31,140 nucleotides of DNA, from assembly GCA_964564625.1 (NCBI GenBank), contig CAZMBE010000033.1:1-31140 (forward strand). Direction: 5' to 3'. How positions within the stretch are numbered: position 1 is the first letter of the stretch; every line of letters starts with the position of its first letter. A program made the position numbers and the translations under genes. Shown piece by piece: positions 23,527 to 31,018 of the stretch. This DNA is from UBA2185 sp964564625. Its GTDB lineage: Bacteria; Desulfobacterota; Syntrophia; Syntrophales; UBA2185. Under the pieces are notes generated by a model. It ran no database searches and was not told where the DNA came from. It was given only the letters and a program-made list of their open reading frames with translations.

Positions 23527-24246
23527 ATGGGAGATTTCCTCAAAGAGCTGAGCGTTGTAACCGCCAGGCGATGTTCCTACTTTCCGGACATGGCAGCCTC
23601 CATTGAAGAAGCACTGTTATGGAACGTACGTCTACCGCCCGAACTTACCGACGAATACCTTGCGTGGGGCTGGCGGCATAATTCATGGTATTTTTATCGC
23701 AACAGCTGCAGCAATTGCCGGCGCTGTCTTCCCATTCGTCTCAGCGTAGACGCATTCAAACCGTCGAAAAGTCAGCTTCGCATCCTCAAAAAAAATGTTT
23801 CGACTGAATTTCATGTCTTCGAGGCAAAAGATTTCGCGCTCAGGTACATCAGGAAAAGCTTAGACGTCTACAACAAGTTCCTGCATGTTCGTTACAACAG
23901 AGAACCCAGTGATCTGGATGAGTACATCGATGGGTTTTTTGTGTCGCCTGTCCCGACACTCGTATCCGCGTTGTTCATAAACGGTAAGCTGGCAGGGAAT
24001 GGTTTTCTCGATCTTGGTAAAACATCACTTTCCACAATCTACTTCTCTTTTGATCCGCAATTCCATTTCTTCTCCCCCGGAACCTTCTCCATCATGAAGG
24101 AGATTGAGTGGGCCCGTGACAATGGGCTGAAATACTATTATCTTGGTTATTACATACGCGGGCTGAGTTCCATGACGTACAAGGGATTATTCCGGCCGTT
24201 CCAGCTCCTTGATTATGACACGGGGCGCTGGCAGGAAGGAGGCTAA
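23527..24246 (+). CDS. bpt: Leucyl/arginyl-tRNA-protein transferase (Bpt type)
   Basis: This 239-residue enzyme transfers an amino acid from tRNA to the N terminus of proteins, making N-degrons for ClpAP/S. Family marks are CSNCRRCLPIRLSVDAF near 61-77, SPSD-like and GNGFLDLG strands, LSTIYFSFDPQF, and the C-terminal YYLGYYIRGLSSMTYKGLFRP. The N-terminal Cys region reads RRCSYFPDMAAS where related proteins carry a C-x-YLP motif. The ATG immediately follows the TGA of the MFS-PlsC gene, so translation is coupled. The last 60 bp overlap the convergent DUF72 gene. Bacterial members of this subgroup (Bpt) usually transfer leucine to acidic N termini; that specificity is inferred here. Confidence 0.9.
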   Translation: MGDFLKELSVVTARRCSYFPDMAASIEEALLWNVRLPPELTDEYLAWGWRHNSWYFYRNSCSNCRRCLPIRLSVDAFKPSKSQLRILKKNVSTEFHVFEAKDFALRYIRKSLDVYNKFLHVRYNREPSDLDEYIDGFFVSPVPTLVSALFINGKLAGNGFLDLGKTSLSTIYFSFDPQFHFFSPGTFSIMKEIEWARDNGLKYYYLGYYIRGLSSMTYKGLFRPFQLLDYDTGRWQEGG

Positions 24247-24960
24247 TATCTCCTTCACCCTCGCGGCGTTTTTCGGAGCGTGCCCGGCGAAATCATTGTC
24301 AAAATAGACGTAAGTATCTTTGTTCCACTTTCTGATCTTTTGAACCCACATGTGCAGTTCCTCCTCTGTATACTCCGACATATAGAGTTTTCGCGACCCA
24401 TGGAGACGGATATAGACAAAGTCGGCCGTCACCGCTTCGCCATAGGGATAACGACCCGCGGTGTCGGATATGCAGAACGCAATTCGCCTGTTTTCAAGCC
24501 TTGCCAGAACCCTGTCGGCAAGCCAGCTTGCATGGCGGACCTCGAGAGCGCAGGGATGATTGTAGTGCTCGAGATCTTCACAAAAGCTGTCAAAAATACG
24601 TTCATGAAAGTCGAGACCAGGTGGAAGCTGAAAGAGGACGGGACCGAGCTTTTCTTTCAGCAATAGTGCCGCACCGAAAAATCTCTTCAGAGGCTCATGC
24701 GCATCCCGCAGCCGTTTGATGTGCGTAATATATCGGTTGGCTTTGACAGCCCACAGAAACCCGTCAGGAGTAGCGCGTCGCCACGTTCTGAAGGTTTCCG
24801 GTTTAGGCTGCCCGTAGAATGTGGCATTCACCTCAACGGTTGTAAAGTTTTCAGTGTAGTGCTGAAGCCATTTGGATTTTGGGCAATCCGGGGGATAAAA
24901 GCTGCCCCTCCAGTGGTCATAGTTCCAGCCTGACGTTCCGATATGAATGTGAGGCGTCAT
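24187..24960 (-). CDS. DUF72 family protein (TIM-barrel-like)
   Basis: This 257-residue protein matches DUF72 (YecE-like). Its signatures are HIGTSGWNYDHWRGSFYPPD at the N terminus, VEVNATFYGQP, FLWAVKANRYITHIKRL, VLFQLPPGL, ALEVRHASW, YIRLHGSRKLY and VYFDNDFAGHAPKNA. The family has a TIM-barrel fold with no proven activity. The ATG at 24960 is chosen because the conserved part begins there; an upstream ATG at 24990 adds 10 residues and lies in the REP-like repeat. Its stop lies inside the transferase gene, giving a 60-bp tail-to-tail overlap, and its ribosome-binding site is weak. Confidence 0.88.
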   Translation of the reverse strand: MTPHIHIGTSGWNYDHWRGSFYPPDCPKSKWLQHYTENFTTVEVNATFYGQPKPETFRTWRRATPDGFLWAVKANRYITHIKRLRDAHEPLKRFFGAALLLKEKLGPVLFQLPPGLDFHERIFDSFCEDLEHYNHPCALEVRHASWLADRVLARLENRRIAFCISDTAGRYPYGEAVTADFVYIRLHGSRKLYMSEYTEEELHMWVQKIRKWNKDTYVYFDNDFAGHAPKNAARVKEILASFLPAPRVIIKELERPE

Positions 24961-24988
24961 AGTAGACAGTGAATCCTGCAGCGAGCGC

Positions 24989-25024
24989 ATTCCCCGTAGC
25001 TTGCTGCGGGGTAAGCGAGCGAAT
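24989..25024. repeat. REP-like palindrome, copy 1
   Basis: The hairpin CCCCG.AGC-TT-GCT.CGGGG spans 24992-25011 with an almost closed loop and a T-G pair, flanked by CATTC and GAATG that extend the symmetry. The ATTCCCCGTAGCTTGCTGCGGGG word type is typical of dispersed extragenic palindromes. Copy 2 lies 60 bp away in the same orientation. Confidence 0.75.
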
Positions 25025-25052
25025 GGTTAAAATTATATTTCCTTACGGATCG

Positions 25053-25087
25053 AAGATTCTCCGTAATTTACTGCGGAGAACTTCAAT
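25053..25087. repeat. REP-like palindrome, copy 2
   Basis: TTCTCCG (25057-25063) and CGGAGAA (25074-25080) flank TAATTTACTG, a degenerate version of copy 1 (TTCYCCGYA..TTxCTGCGGRG). The trailing ACTTCAAT runs into the stop codon region of the methyltransferase at 25083, so the repeat overlaps that gene's 3' end by a few bases. Confidence 0.7.
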
Positions 25088-25667
25088 CTTCCAATGTATC
25101 CGGGGAATGCAAGGCTTGCGGGAAATGGTAACAATAAATAGGATCTCCATGGAGGGAAGATTCGGGATACAGCACCTCTGAATGCCGCCATCCGGGAAGG
25201 GGAAAATTGCAGGAAATAACTCTGGTCCCCGGACGAAGTTCCGCTTCAAGTTTTTCTGCAAGCCTCCCCATGACGTCGGGAAAGAGATAGCAAAATACTA
25301 CATCGGCATCCCGGATATTCACATTCCAGAAATTTCGCCACCGTATGTCAATTCCTTCCATCCCGAGGGTGCGGAGCCTCGCCAGTGTATAGGCAACAGG
25401 ATTCACCTCGAAACCCAGCGCCCTGATACCATACCGCCTCTTCGCTTCCCTGAGAACCCTTCCATCCCCGCAGCCGATGTCGACAAGAAGGTCACCGGCC
25501 TCCATTGGTACATGATCCAGGAATGTCCTCACCCTGACACGCGCTGACGGGTGGAACATTGCGCCTTGAGTTATGGGGAACACGGACACAAGGGAAAAGG
25601 CAAACAGCAATTTGAGTGCGACGAGACTTCCCAGTATAATAAAAGCAATGATGATCCAGGACGGCAT
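25083..25667 (-). CDS. Membrane-anchored SAM-dependent methyltransferase
   Basis: This 194-residue protein has one N-terminal membrane helix (WIIIAFIILGSLVALKLLFAF, about 4-30) followed by a class I methyltransferase domain. Motif I is LVDIGCGDGRVLREA (61-75), then LGFEVNPVAY as the acidic ribose-binding strand and DADVVFCYLFPDVM as motif IV. The domain ends in HFPQALHSPD. The fold resembles lysine or rRNA methyltransferases, but the anchor suggests a membrane-associated or membrane-protein substrate, which I cannot specify. The start at 25667 is supported by GGGAG 4 nt upstream; a longer frame to 25718 has no such site. Its stop is touched by REP-like copy 2. Confidence 0.85.
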   Translation of the reverse strand: MPSWIIIAFIILGSLVALKLLFAFSLVSVFPITQGAMFHPSARVRVRTFLDHVPMEAGDLLVDIGCGDGRVLREAKRRYGIRALGFEVNPVAYTLARLRTLGMEGIDIRWRNFWNVNIRDADVVFCYLFPDVMGRLAEKLEAELRPGTRVISCNFPLPGWRHSEVLYPESSLHGDPIYCYHFPQALHSPDTLED

Positions 25668-25892
25668 AGTTCTCCCTTGAGAAATCATATAGAATAATTT
25701 CAGCATTCTGTCAAACATGCCGGAATGGGCTCTCCCTTACAAGCCTCGTCCCGCACCTTAGCGCGAATACACAAACACCGCAGAGCCATTCAGCCTGTGT
25801 ACAAGGCGTGGTATTCAGGAAGTTTTCGTAACTGAAAAGGTCCTGTTAATGGCCGCGAATATGGAAGCGTCTCCCCTTTTTCTCATTAATAC

Positions 25893-25921
25893 TTGAAATA
25901 TCCGTTTCTCTGAGGTAGTAA
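25893..25921 (+). promoter_or_regulatory. Candidate promoter of the BamE-like lipoprotein gene
   Basis: TTGAAA (25893-25898) is separated by 17 bp from TAGTAA (25916-25921), 35 bp upstream of the start codon at 25956. The -35 is close to consensus and the -10 is moderate. Confidence 0.4.
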
Positions 25922-25955
25922 TAATCTATAAACAAATACTGAAAGGATCGGAATA

Positions 25956-26330
25956 ATGAAAAGGTCTTCCCTGTTCCTGTGTATAGCATGTGTGCTTGTG
26001 GCTCTCACTGCCTGTGGCTTCAAGAGTGTAAAGCAAGGAGCATCGATCGATGAGGAAAAAGTAGCAAGCAGCATAATCGATGGCAAGACCACAAAGTCGG
26101 ATGTGGTGCTTGAATTCGGCCCCCCCACGAAGACCTTGAATAATGAAAGGATGTTTTTCTATACATGGTCGGAGCTAAGCAAGTCCAGCATACCTTTGTA
26201 CGGCGGGGCGACGAAAATCACGAACAACCTTATTATTCTCTTTGATGACAATGGCGTCGTGAAGAGCCATAAGATCACTCAAACATCTACGGAGTCCGAA
26301 GCCGGGTTCGGCACCCAGAAAGTCAGGTAA
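25956..26330 (+). CDS. SmpA/OmlA (BamE)-like lipoprotein
   Basis: This 124-residue lipoprotein has the signal MKRSSLFLCIACVLVALTAC with lipobox LTAC (Cys20). The mature part has the BamE/SmpA-OmlA fold pattern: an initial helix (IDEEKVASSIIDGKTTKSDV), the VVLEFGPPTKTLNNE turn, FFYTWSELSK, and a strand pair NLIILFDDNGVVKSHKIT. AGGA lies about 10 nt before the ATG. True BamE assists outer-membrane protein assembly, but this branch of small 'GKTTKxDVxxxFG.P' lipoproteins is broad, so a BAM role is not assured. It is monocistronic with the candidate promoter just upstream. Confidence 0.85.
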   Translation: MKRSSLFLCIACVLVALTACGFKSVKQGASIDEEKVASSIIDGKTTKSDVVLEFGPPTKTLNNERMFFYTWSELSKSSIPLYGGATKITNNLIILFDDNGVVKSHKITQTSTESEAGFGTQKVR

Positions 26331-26469
26331 CCTGCACATCCTGGCGCCATGATTCCATTGACAGACAAAGCCATTATTCGTATACTTCCACCAAGGGAAA
26401 AAGTTCTTATCAAAATCAGGAAATACATTCAGGCCGAATGTAATTACTGGGAAAGGGATGCCGTATAAC

Positions 26470-26488
26470 GCATACGCTTTGCGTATGC
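26470..26488. other. Perfect inverted repeat (8-bp arms, 3-nt loop)
   Basis: GCATACGC-TTT-GCGTATGC is an 8-bp perfect stem with a three-base loop, 76 bp upstream of the STAS-protein start. It is followed by CCTCAACG and not by a T-tract, so it is more likely an operator or RNA stem than a terminator. Confidence 0.45.
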
Positions 26489-26563
26489 CCTCAACGGGAA
26501 TGCCTGGCAGAGATCCTCCACCCGCTCGCGTCAAACCCCTAACCTGTGGGACATGGTGTGATT

Positions 26564-27709
26564 ATGGAATTCGATGACACGTCATCAAAAGGAATGCATA
26601 CCAGCGATTTTTTCAGGGGTGAAAAGGGGTGTAGTATTGAAACAAGAATGCCCGGTAATAACATTGTGGTACTGGATATTCGCGGGGTTATGGATAGCGC
26701 CTGCAACAGCGAAATGTCGCTGAGGTTGGGAGATGCCATTGACAAATCTAAAAATATCCTTTTGAATTTGTCTGATCTTCTCCACATGGACACGGAAGGG
26801 GCAAGTTCACTGGCCATTTTCACATCCAGGGCGCATCAGCACCATCTCACCGTGGCCGCCTGCGGTCTTAAAGATCCATTTCGCGATGTCTTTCATCTCA
26901 CCCGTCTCGATGAAGCTATTGCCCTCTTTGATAACGAGAAGGAAGCATTGCAAAGTTTAAGTGGTTCGGAAAGAATCATCCGTGCTATCGGTACTTACCC
27001 ACACTACCAGGGACCGCTTGCGCCTGGGTGGGCAAGGTCTGTTGAACGTATATCGTTGAAGGACATCCCCGCGGACGTCATGAACATCAACGTCGAAGGC
27101 AGGCAAACTACAAGTCCTGTTCAGGGCTTCGGTCGGCTTTGGGACAAGAAATATCGGCTGCGCGTGAAGGAGACAAACCTCGAACCAGAGCAAATAATAT
27201 CCCTGTGGAGGTCTGAATTTCCCAGTTTCTGGCCCACGGGAAACCGTTTTTTTGCCTCCGGCAAGTCTCCCATCATGCCCGGCACAGCGGCCGTTCTCAA
27301 TCTGACCCTCCCAGGCGGTCTCGTGTTGGCAACGGGATTAATGGTCATTTACGCTGATGATACATCCTTCAGTTTCATAACTATTCAGGGTCATATCCTT
27401 TCCGGCTGGATCACCTTCAGTAGTTTTAAGGAAAAAGCAGACACGATTATTCAGGTACATCCGGTTTTCAGGGCCAGTGATCCGCTGATGGAGATTGGCT
27501 TACGATCAGGAGCCGCGAAGCAAGAGGACCAGTTCTGGCATAAAACCCTCGGCAATCTGGCACTCCGTCTTGGTGTTCAGGGAGAACTCTCACAGCAGGA
27601 CACCCTCATCGACCCACACGTTCAGTGGAGAGAATATAAGAATCTTTGGTACAGCGCGGCCGTTCGATCTTCTTTATACATGCCATTCTATATGCTGAAA
27701 AGGATGTGA
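26564..27709 (+). CDS. STAS-domain protein with a C-terminal DUF1990/SRPBCC-like domain
   Basis: This 381-residue protein has a STAS-like domain at about 20-120 (NIVVLDIRGVMDSACNSEM, ILLNLSDLLHMDTEGASSLA), the phosphoserine-site loop region being DLLHMDTEGASS as in anti-anti-sigma factors. Residues about 165-381 form a second domain with an SRPBCC/DUF1990-like outline (GTAAVLNLTLPGGLVLATGL, DDTSFSFITIQGHILSGW, then an Arg-, Leu-rich tail ending MLKRM). The domain assignment of the C-terminal part is tentative. No signal peptide is present. The ATG at 26564 is preferred to GTG at 26546; the ribosome-binding site is weak. The flavoprotein gene follows 40 bp later and is probably co-transcribed, hinting that the STAS domain regulates a lipid or pigment step. 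Confidence 0.7.
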   Translation: MEFDDTSSKGMHTSDFFRGEKGCSIETRMPGNNIVVLDIRGVMDSACNSEMSLRLGDAIDKSKNILLNLSDLLHMDTEGASSLAIFTSRAHQHHLTVAACGLKDPFRDVFHLTRLDEAIALFDNEKEALQSLSGSERIIRAIGTYPHYQGPLAPGWARSVERISLKDIPADVMNINVEGRQTTSPVQGFGRLWDKKYRLRVKETNLEPEQIISLWRSEFPSFWPTGNRFFASGKSPIMPGTAAVLNLTLPGGLVLATGLMVIYADDTSFSFITIQGHILSGWITFSSFKEKADTIIQVHPVFRASDPLMEIGLRSGAAKQEDQFWHKTLGNLALRLGVQGELSQQDTLIDPHVQWREYKNLWYSAAVRSSLYMPFYMLKRM

Positions 27710-27749
27710 ATCTTCCAATAAGATGCCGTGGTAGGATAGCAAATCATCG

Positions 27750-29168
27750 ATGCCTAAACGAGACTGTTACGATGCCGTTGTTGTGGGTGCAGGACCGAAT
27801 GGTCTCTCTGCAGCAATTACACTTATCAATGAATTCAATGATGTCCTTTTGCTGGAATCAAGGGAAACCATAGGCGGCGGTGTTCGCTCTGCGGAGATCA
27901 CGCTTCCCAATTTCATCCATGATATCTGTTCCGCTGTCCACCCGCTGGCCATTTTTTCTCCCTTCTTTCGTCACCTTGAACTGCATACCTACGGCCTTTC
28001 CTGGATACAACCGGAAATACCGCTTGCTCATCCCTTCGAGGACGGATCAGCCCTCTTCCTTCACCGTTCATTGGACATCACCAGCGATGCCCTGGGTGCT
28101 GACGGCAACGCATACAAAGACCTTCTCGCCCCCTTTGTGGAAAATCATGAAGCAATATTATCTGACATTCTGGCGCCTCTTCATTTCCCTAAAAATCCTT
28201 TTTTAATGGGATTCTTCGCCATGAATGGACTTCGCTCTGTCAAATGCCTTGTGAAAAAAAAATTCAAACGGGAGCAGACACGCGCCCTCTTCGCGGGCTT
28301 AGCCTCGCACGGCATGATACCTCTCGATAAACCGGCAACAGCAGCCTTTGGCATCGTATTAGCAACTTTGGCCCATGCCATAGGGTGGCCGATCATAAAA
28401 GGGGGCTCACAGAAACTGGCTGATGCTCTCGCGGGTTATTTAAGCCATAAAGGAGGGGAAATAGTAACCGGAAAGACTGTCCATTCTTTTCATGATCTGC
28501 CAAAGGCAAAATATTATTTCTTTGATGTAACTCCTCGCCAACTGCTTACTATCACAGACCTCGGTCTGTCTGAAAAGTATCGGAAAAAACTTGCCGCGTT
28601 CCGCTACGGGCCGGGTGTGTGTAAAGTGGATTGGGCTCTTAAGGAGCCAATCCCCTGGAAGGTGAATATATGTAAGAAGGCCGGTACCATTCACCTGGGG
28701 AACTCCTATGAGGAAATTGACTCTTCACTACGCCATGTAGGCATGGGGAGGATGTATTCATTCCCATATCTCGTGATAGCCCAGCAGAGCCTCTTTGATC
28801 CCTCCCGCGCTCCCGATGGCAAACATACCGCATGGGCTTACTGCCATGTCCCCCATGGATCAGGGGAAGATGTTACTGAACTCATCGAAGGCAGGATAGA
28901 ACGATATGCGCCGGGATTCCGGGAGATCATACTGGATAAAAGCACCATGTCGGCGGCGGCCATGGAGATATACAACCCAAACTATGTGGGAGGGGACATC
29001 AACGGAGGCATGCAGGATTTAGGGCAACTTTATACCCGGCCCGTTGTGACTCTTTCTCCCTACAGAACATCGGCTAAAAACATCTTTATATGTTCTTCAT
29101 CGACCCCTCCCGGTGGAGGCGTTCACGGTCTTTGCGGCTACTACGCGGCGCAAGCTGTCTGTAAATAA
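27750..29168 (+). CDS. FAD/NAD(P)-dependent oxidoreductase, phytoene dehydrogenase-like
   Basis: This 472-residue flavoprotein starts with the dinucleotide fold DAVVVGAGPNGLSAAI (GxGPNG at 13-18), then DVLLLESRETIGGGVRSAEI. The C-terminal FAD region has GGDINGGMQDLGQLYTRP and ICSSSTPPGGGVHGLCGYYAA. The layout is that of COG1233 (phytoene desaturase-related, including fumarate-reductase-like carotenoid and pyrrole enzymes). The whole length agrees with the family (450-510 residues). No signal peptide is present. It probably oxidises or isomerises a hydrophobic substrate; carotenoid activity is not implied, as no other carotenoid gene is nearby. It follows the STAS-domain gene and ends where the lipoprotein-leader relic begins. 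Confidence 0.9.
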   Translation: MPKRDCYDAVVVGAGPNGLSAAITLINEFNDVLLLESRETIGGGVRSAEITLPNFIHDICSAVHPLAIFSPFFRHLELHTYGLSWIQPEIPLAHPFEDGSALFLHRSLDITSDALGADGNAYKDLLAPFVENHEAILSDILAPLHFPKNPFLMGFFAMNGLRSVKCLVKKKFKREQTRALFAGLASHGMIPLDKPATAAFGIVLATLAHAIGWPIIKGGSQKLADALAGYLSHKGGEIVTGKTVHSFHDLPKAKYYFFDVTPRQLLTITDLGLSEKYRKKLAAFRYGPGVCKVDWALKEPIPWKVNICKKAGTIHLGNSYEEIDSSLRHVGMGRMYSFPYLVIAQQSLFDPSRAPDGKHTAWAYCHVPHGSGEDVTELIEGRIERYAPGFREIILDKSTMSAAAMEIYNPNYVGGDINGGMQDLGQLYTRPVVTLSPYRTSAKNIFICSSSTPPGGGVHGLCGYYAAQAVCK

Positions 29169-29249
29169 AAACCAAACCCTTGTCAGTAAAGAATGTCGAT
29201 ACAGTGCTCCTCTGCATCAAATGGAGATAAGGAGGTGGGTCTTCACGTA

Positions 29250-29339
29250 ATGAAAAGGCTTCCCGGAAAAATTTTACCCCTCCTGTTCGTTTTGTAGTCC
29301 GGTTGTGGCGGCCCACCAATCTTTGTAACAAAATCGTAA
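29250..29339 (+). pseudogene. Small lipoprotein gene with an in-frame TAG in its lipobox
   Basis: After a perfect AAGGAGG (29229-29235) an ATG at 29250 opens MKRLPGKILPLLFVL, a lipoprotein signal. The next codon at 29295 is TAG, and the frame continues as SGCGGPPIFVTKS before TAA at 29337. Changing TAG back to TTG gives VLLSGC, an ideal L-S-G-C lipobox, so the TAG looks like a single-base nonsense mutation of the -3 Leu codon. The product without it would be a 29-residue lipoprotein. A reading of TAG as a sense codon cannot be excluded but has no other support here. Confidence 0.6.
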
Positions 29340-29377
29340 GCATCTGCCGGACGAACGAATTGAGAATATCGAGGCTG

Positions 29378-30211
29378 CTACAGAAAAATATCGATGAATT
29401 CGGCGGCTGAAACCTGATTTTTGTTTTTAATTGTCCTTTTGCCGTCAGAATAATTCGTAGTCGCGCATTGCGTGAACAACGTGCAATTTCCGGCCTTGTC
29501 CGGATTAAATCCCCGGCACACACGCAAGACATCGGGCGATATTTCGTCGATGAGCACGATTTTCCCGTCCCCGTATTTCAGCCTGCCTAATTCGAACTTG
29601 CCATCGATTACATGAAGGCTCTTTGATGTAAATTCCTGAGAAACGATTTCGGCGATGTTCTTAACAAGCTCCACACTCTGCGCGATCTCCTTTTTGGTCA
29701 GCGCGCCTGTTTCTTCCAGGGCCTCCAGCGTAATCAGGATATCGCTGTCTCCCTTGGTCCACGCCTCGACTATTTTATGAAGATTCTTACAGGGCCTCAC
29801 AAAAGGGTATCTTCTCCAGAAGCTTCCCGTCGCGTTATTCCTCCAGGTGAATTCGAGATTCAACAGCGGAGCCGATCCGGAAAATTCCGGCGATTCCGGC
29901 TGCATGGAGAGCGGTATCGCCGGTTCCACGACCATTTCATTTTCGTTGACTGTATCAATGTAATGTGTCGGGACGCCTTTTCCTTTCAGCAATGTAAAAA
30001 AATGAGTGGCAAACCTGCACGCAATGGCGCCTTTTCCGGGAATGTCGCCGACAACGGTATCATATCCCGGGTCGAAAATGGTTTTGCCGTTTTCTATGTA
30101 ACCTGTTGCTCTGTCCGTAAAAACAAATCTGTACTTTCCCTTGTGTGATCCGTCCGTTATGTTAAAAACATCTTTTGACTTACCGCGGTAGACAAGGTTT
30201 TTCTCCGCCAT
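29378..30211 (-). CDS. purC: SAICAR synthetase (PurC), divergent
   Basis: This 277-residue enzyme catalyses CAIR + aspartate + ATP to SAICAR in purine synthesis. Family marks: LVYRGKSKDVF at 6-16 (nucleotide loop), FTDRATGY at 31-38, GKGAIACRFATHFF, GVPTHYID at 79-86, LEFTWRNNATGSFWRRYP at 119-136, GKFELGRL and LIDEISPDVLRV at 220-231. The KDD..GDP element usually found after the RR motif is not recognisable, and the C terminus is atypical. The length (277) is within the longer PurC range. AAGGAGAAC lies 9 nt before the ATG. It is the only purine gene in the window. It could be a PurC-like paralogue acting on a related carboxylate. Confidence 0.85.
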   Translation of the reverse strand: MAEKNLVYRGKSKDVFNITDGSHKGKYRFVFTDRATGYIENGKTIFDPGYDTVVGDIPGKGAIACRFATHFFTLLKGKGVPTHYIDTVNENEMVVEPAIPLSMQPESPEFSGSAPLLNLEFTWRNNATGSFWRRYPFVRPCKNLHKIVEAWTKGDSDILITLEALEETGALTKKEIAQSVELVKNIAEIVSQEFTSKSLHVIDGKFELGRLKYGDGKIVLIDEISPDVLRVCRGFNPDKAGNCTLFTQCATTNYSDGKRTIKNKNQVSAAEFIDIFL

Positions 30212-30661
30212 TTTTGTGTTCTCCTTAAAAATAAATTTAATGTAAAAATGCGATCATACCTCTTCACAGTATGGTGTTTCCACCATTCAAAATCATCTGC
30301 AATGTGAGGATCTTGTGAGGAACAACAATGCAGGCGATACACTATTTTTTGTTTTAAATCTATAATAAAGTAATCCATGCGGATGCCGTACAGGTGTTGA
30401 ATGCCGACACCGCTCTCTCCACCATTCGGGATTTTTTAGGGCACAGTATTGCGAAAACCACACAACGGCACTGCCGGGCATCACACTGTAAAGCACATAA
30501 GAAAATAAGGTTATAGTACGTGCAACTTCCGGCCATCTTTTTTTCTTGTTCTGCTCATCTGCCCGACATTTCACTCGATAATCGATAGACCATTGTGTAA
30601 TTTCCCTGTGGCTGATATATATGGAAAGCTATTCATTTTTAGTAGAGGGAGGCAATCAAGT
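30212..30661. other. Long intergenic stretch, no supported gene
   Basis: Between the divergent purC and OB-fold genes lie 450 bp. Both strands contain only short frames with poor protein character. Features seen are a repeated 10-mer TCCACCATTC in the first half, and a small dyad GGTGT-N9-ACACC near 30390. The region probably carries the two promoters, but none is clear enough to place. Confidence 0.5.
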
Positions 30662-31018
30662 ATGAAAAAAGTGAATACCGTTAAATTTCCAGCCGGTTGT
30701 GTCGTGGTGTGCGTTCTCGTCATTGTCACCGTCTACTGCGGAATCGGTATTACGAAGATTGGTGATATTAATAGCCATCCAAGAGACTACGCCGGAAAAG
30801 AAGTTACCATTTCCGGCGAAGTAACGGAAACCTTCTCGCTGTTCTTTGTAAAATATTTTGTTGTGCGTGACAGTTCCGGTGAGATTTCAGTTGTGACGGA
30901 TAGAACACTGCCTGCAAAGGGCGAAAAAATCAAGGTTAAGGGAAGCGTGAAAGAGGCATTTTCACTTGGCACGAAGACAGCCCTTGTCCTCATGGAAACA
31001 ACAGAAAAAAGCAAATAA
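30662..31018 (+). CDS. Small membrane-anchored OB-fold-like protein
   Basis: This 118-residue protein has an uncleaved-looking N-terminal membrane segment (KFPAGCVVVCVLVIVTVYCG, about 8-28) and an OB-fold-like domain: INSHPRDYAGKEVTISGEV, FFVKYFVVRDSSGEISVVTD, LPAKGEKIKVKGSVKE. The shape is that of periplasmic OB-fold proteins related to the tRNA_anti/NlpE-like superfamily and, loosely, CcmE, but no heme-binding His is seen. AGGGAGGC lies 9 nt before the ATG at 30662. It is monocistronic as far as visible. Its role is unknown. Confidence 0.75.
   Translation: MKKVNTVKFPAGCVVVCVLVIVTVYCGIGITKIGDINSHPRDYAGKEVTISGEVTETFSLFFVKYFVVRDSSGEISVVTDRTLPAKGEKIKVKGSVKEAFSLGTKTALVLMETTEKSK

Noticed and set aside
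26349..26468. Plus-strand 39-codon frame with a charged sequence ending at TAA just before the 26470 hairpin
   Set aside because: No Shine-Dalgarno site, no recognised family, and it overlaps an equally open minus-strand frame; either could be chance.
26175..26534. Minus-strand frame of 119 codons across the BamE-like gene 3' end
   Set aside because: It lies partly antisense to the confident lipoprotein gene, has no ribosome-binding site or recognised motif.
30157..30574. Two minus-strand frames upstream of purC
   Set aside because: One contains the purC ribosome-binding site and start inside it, neither has a good start, and neither shows a recognised domain.
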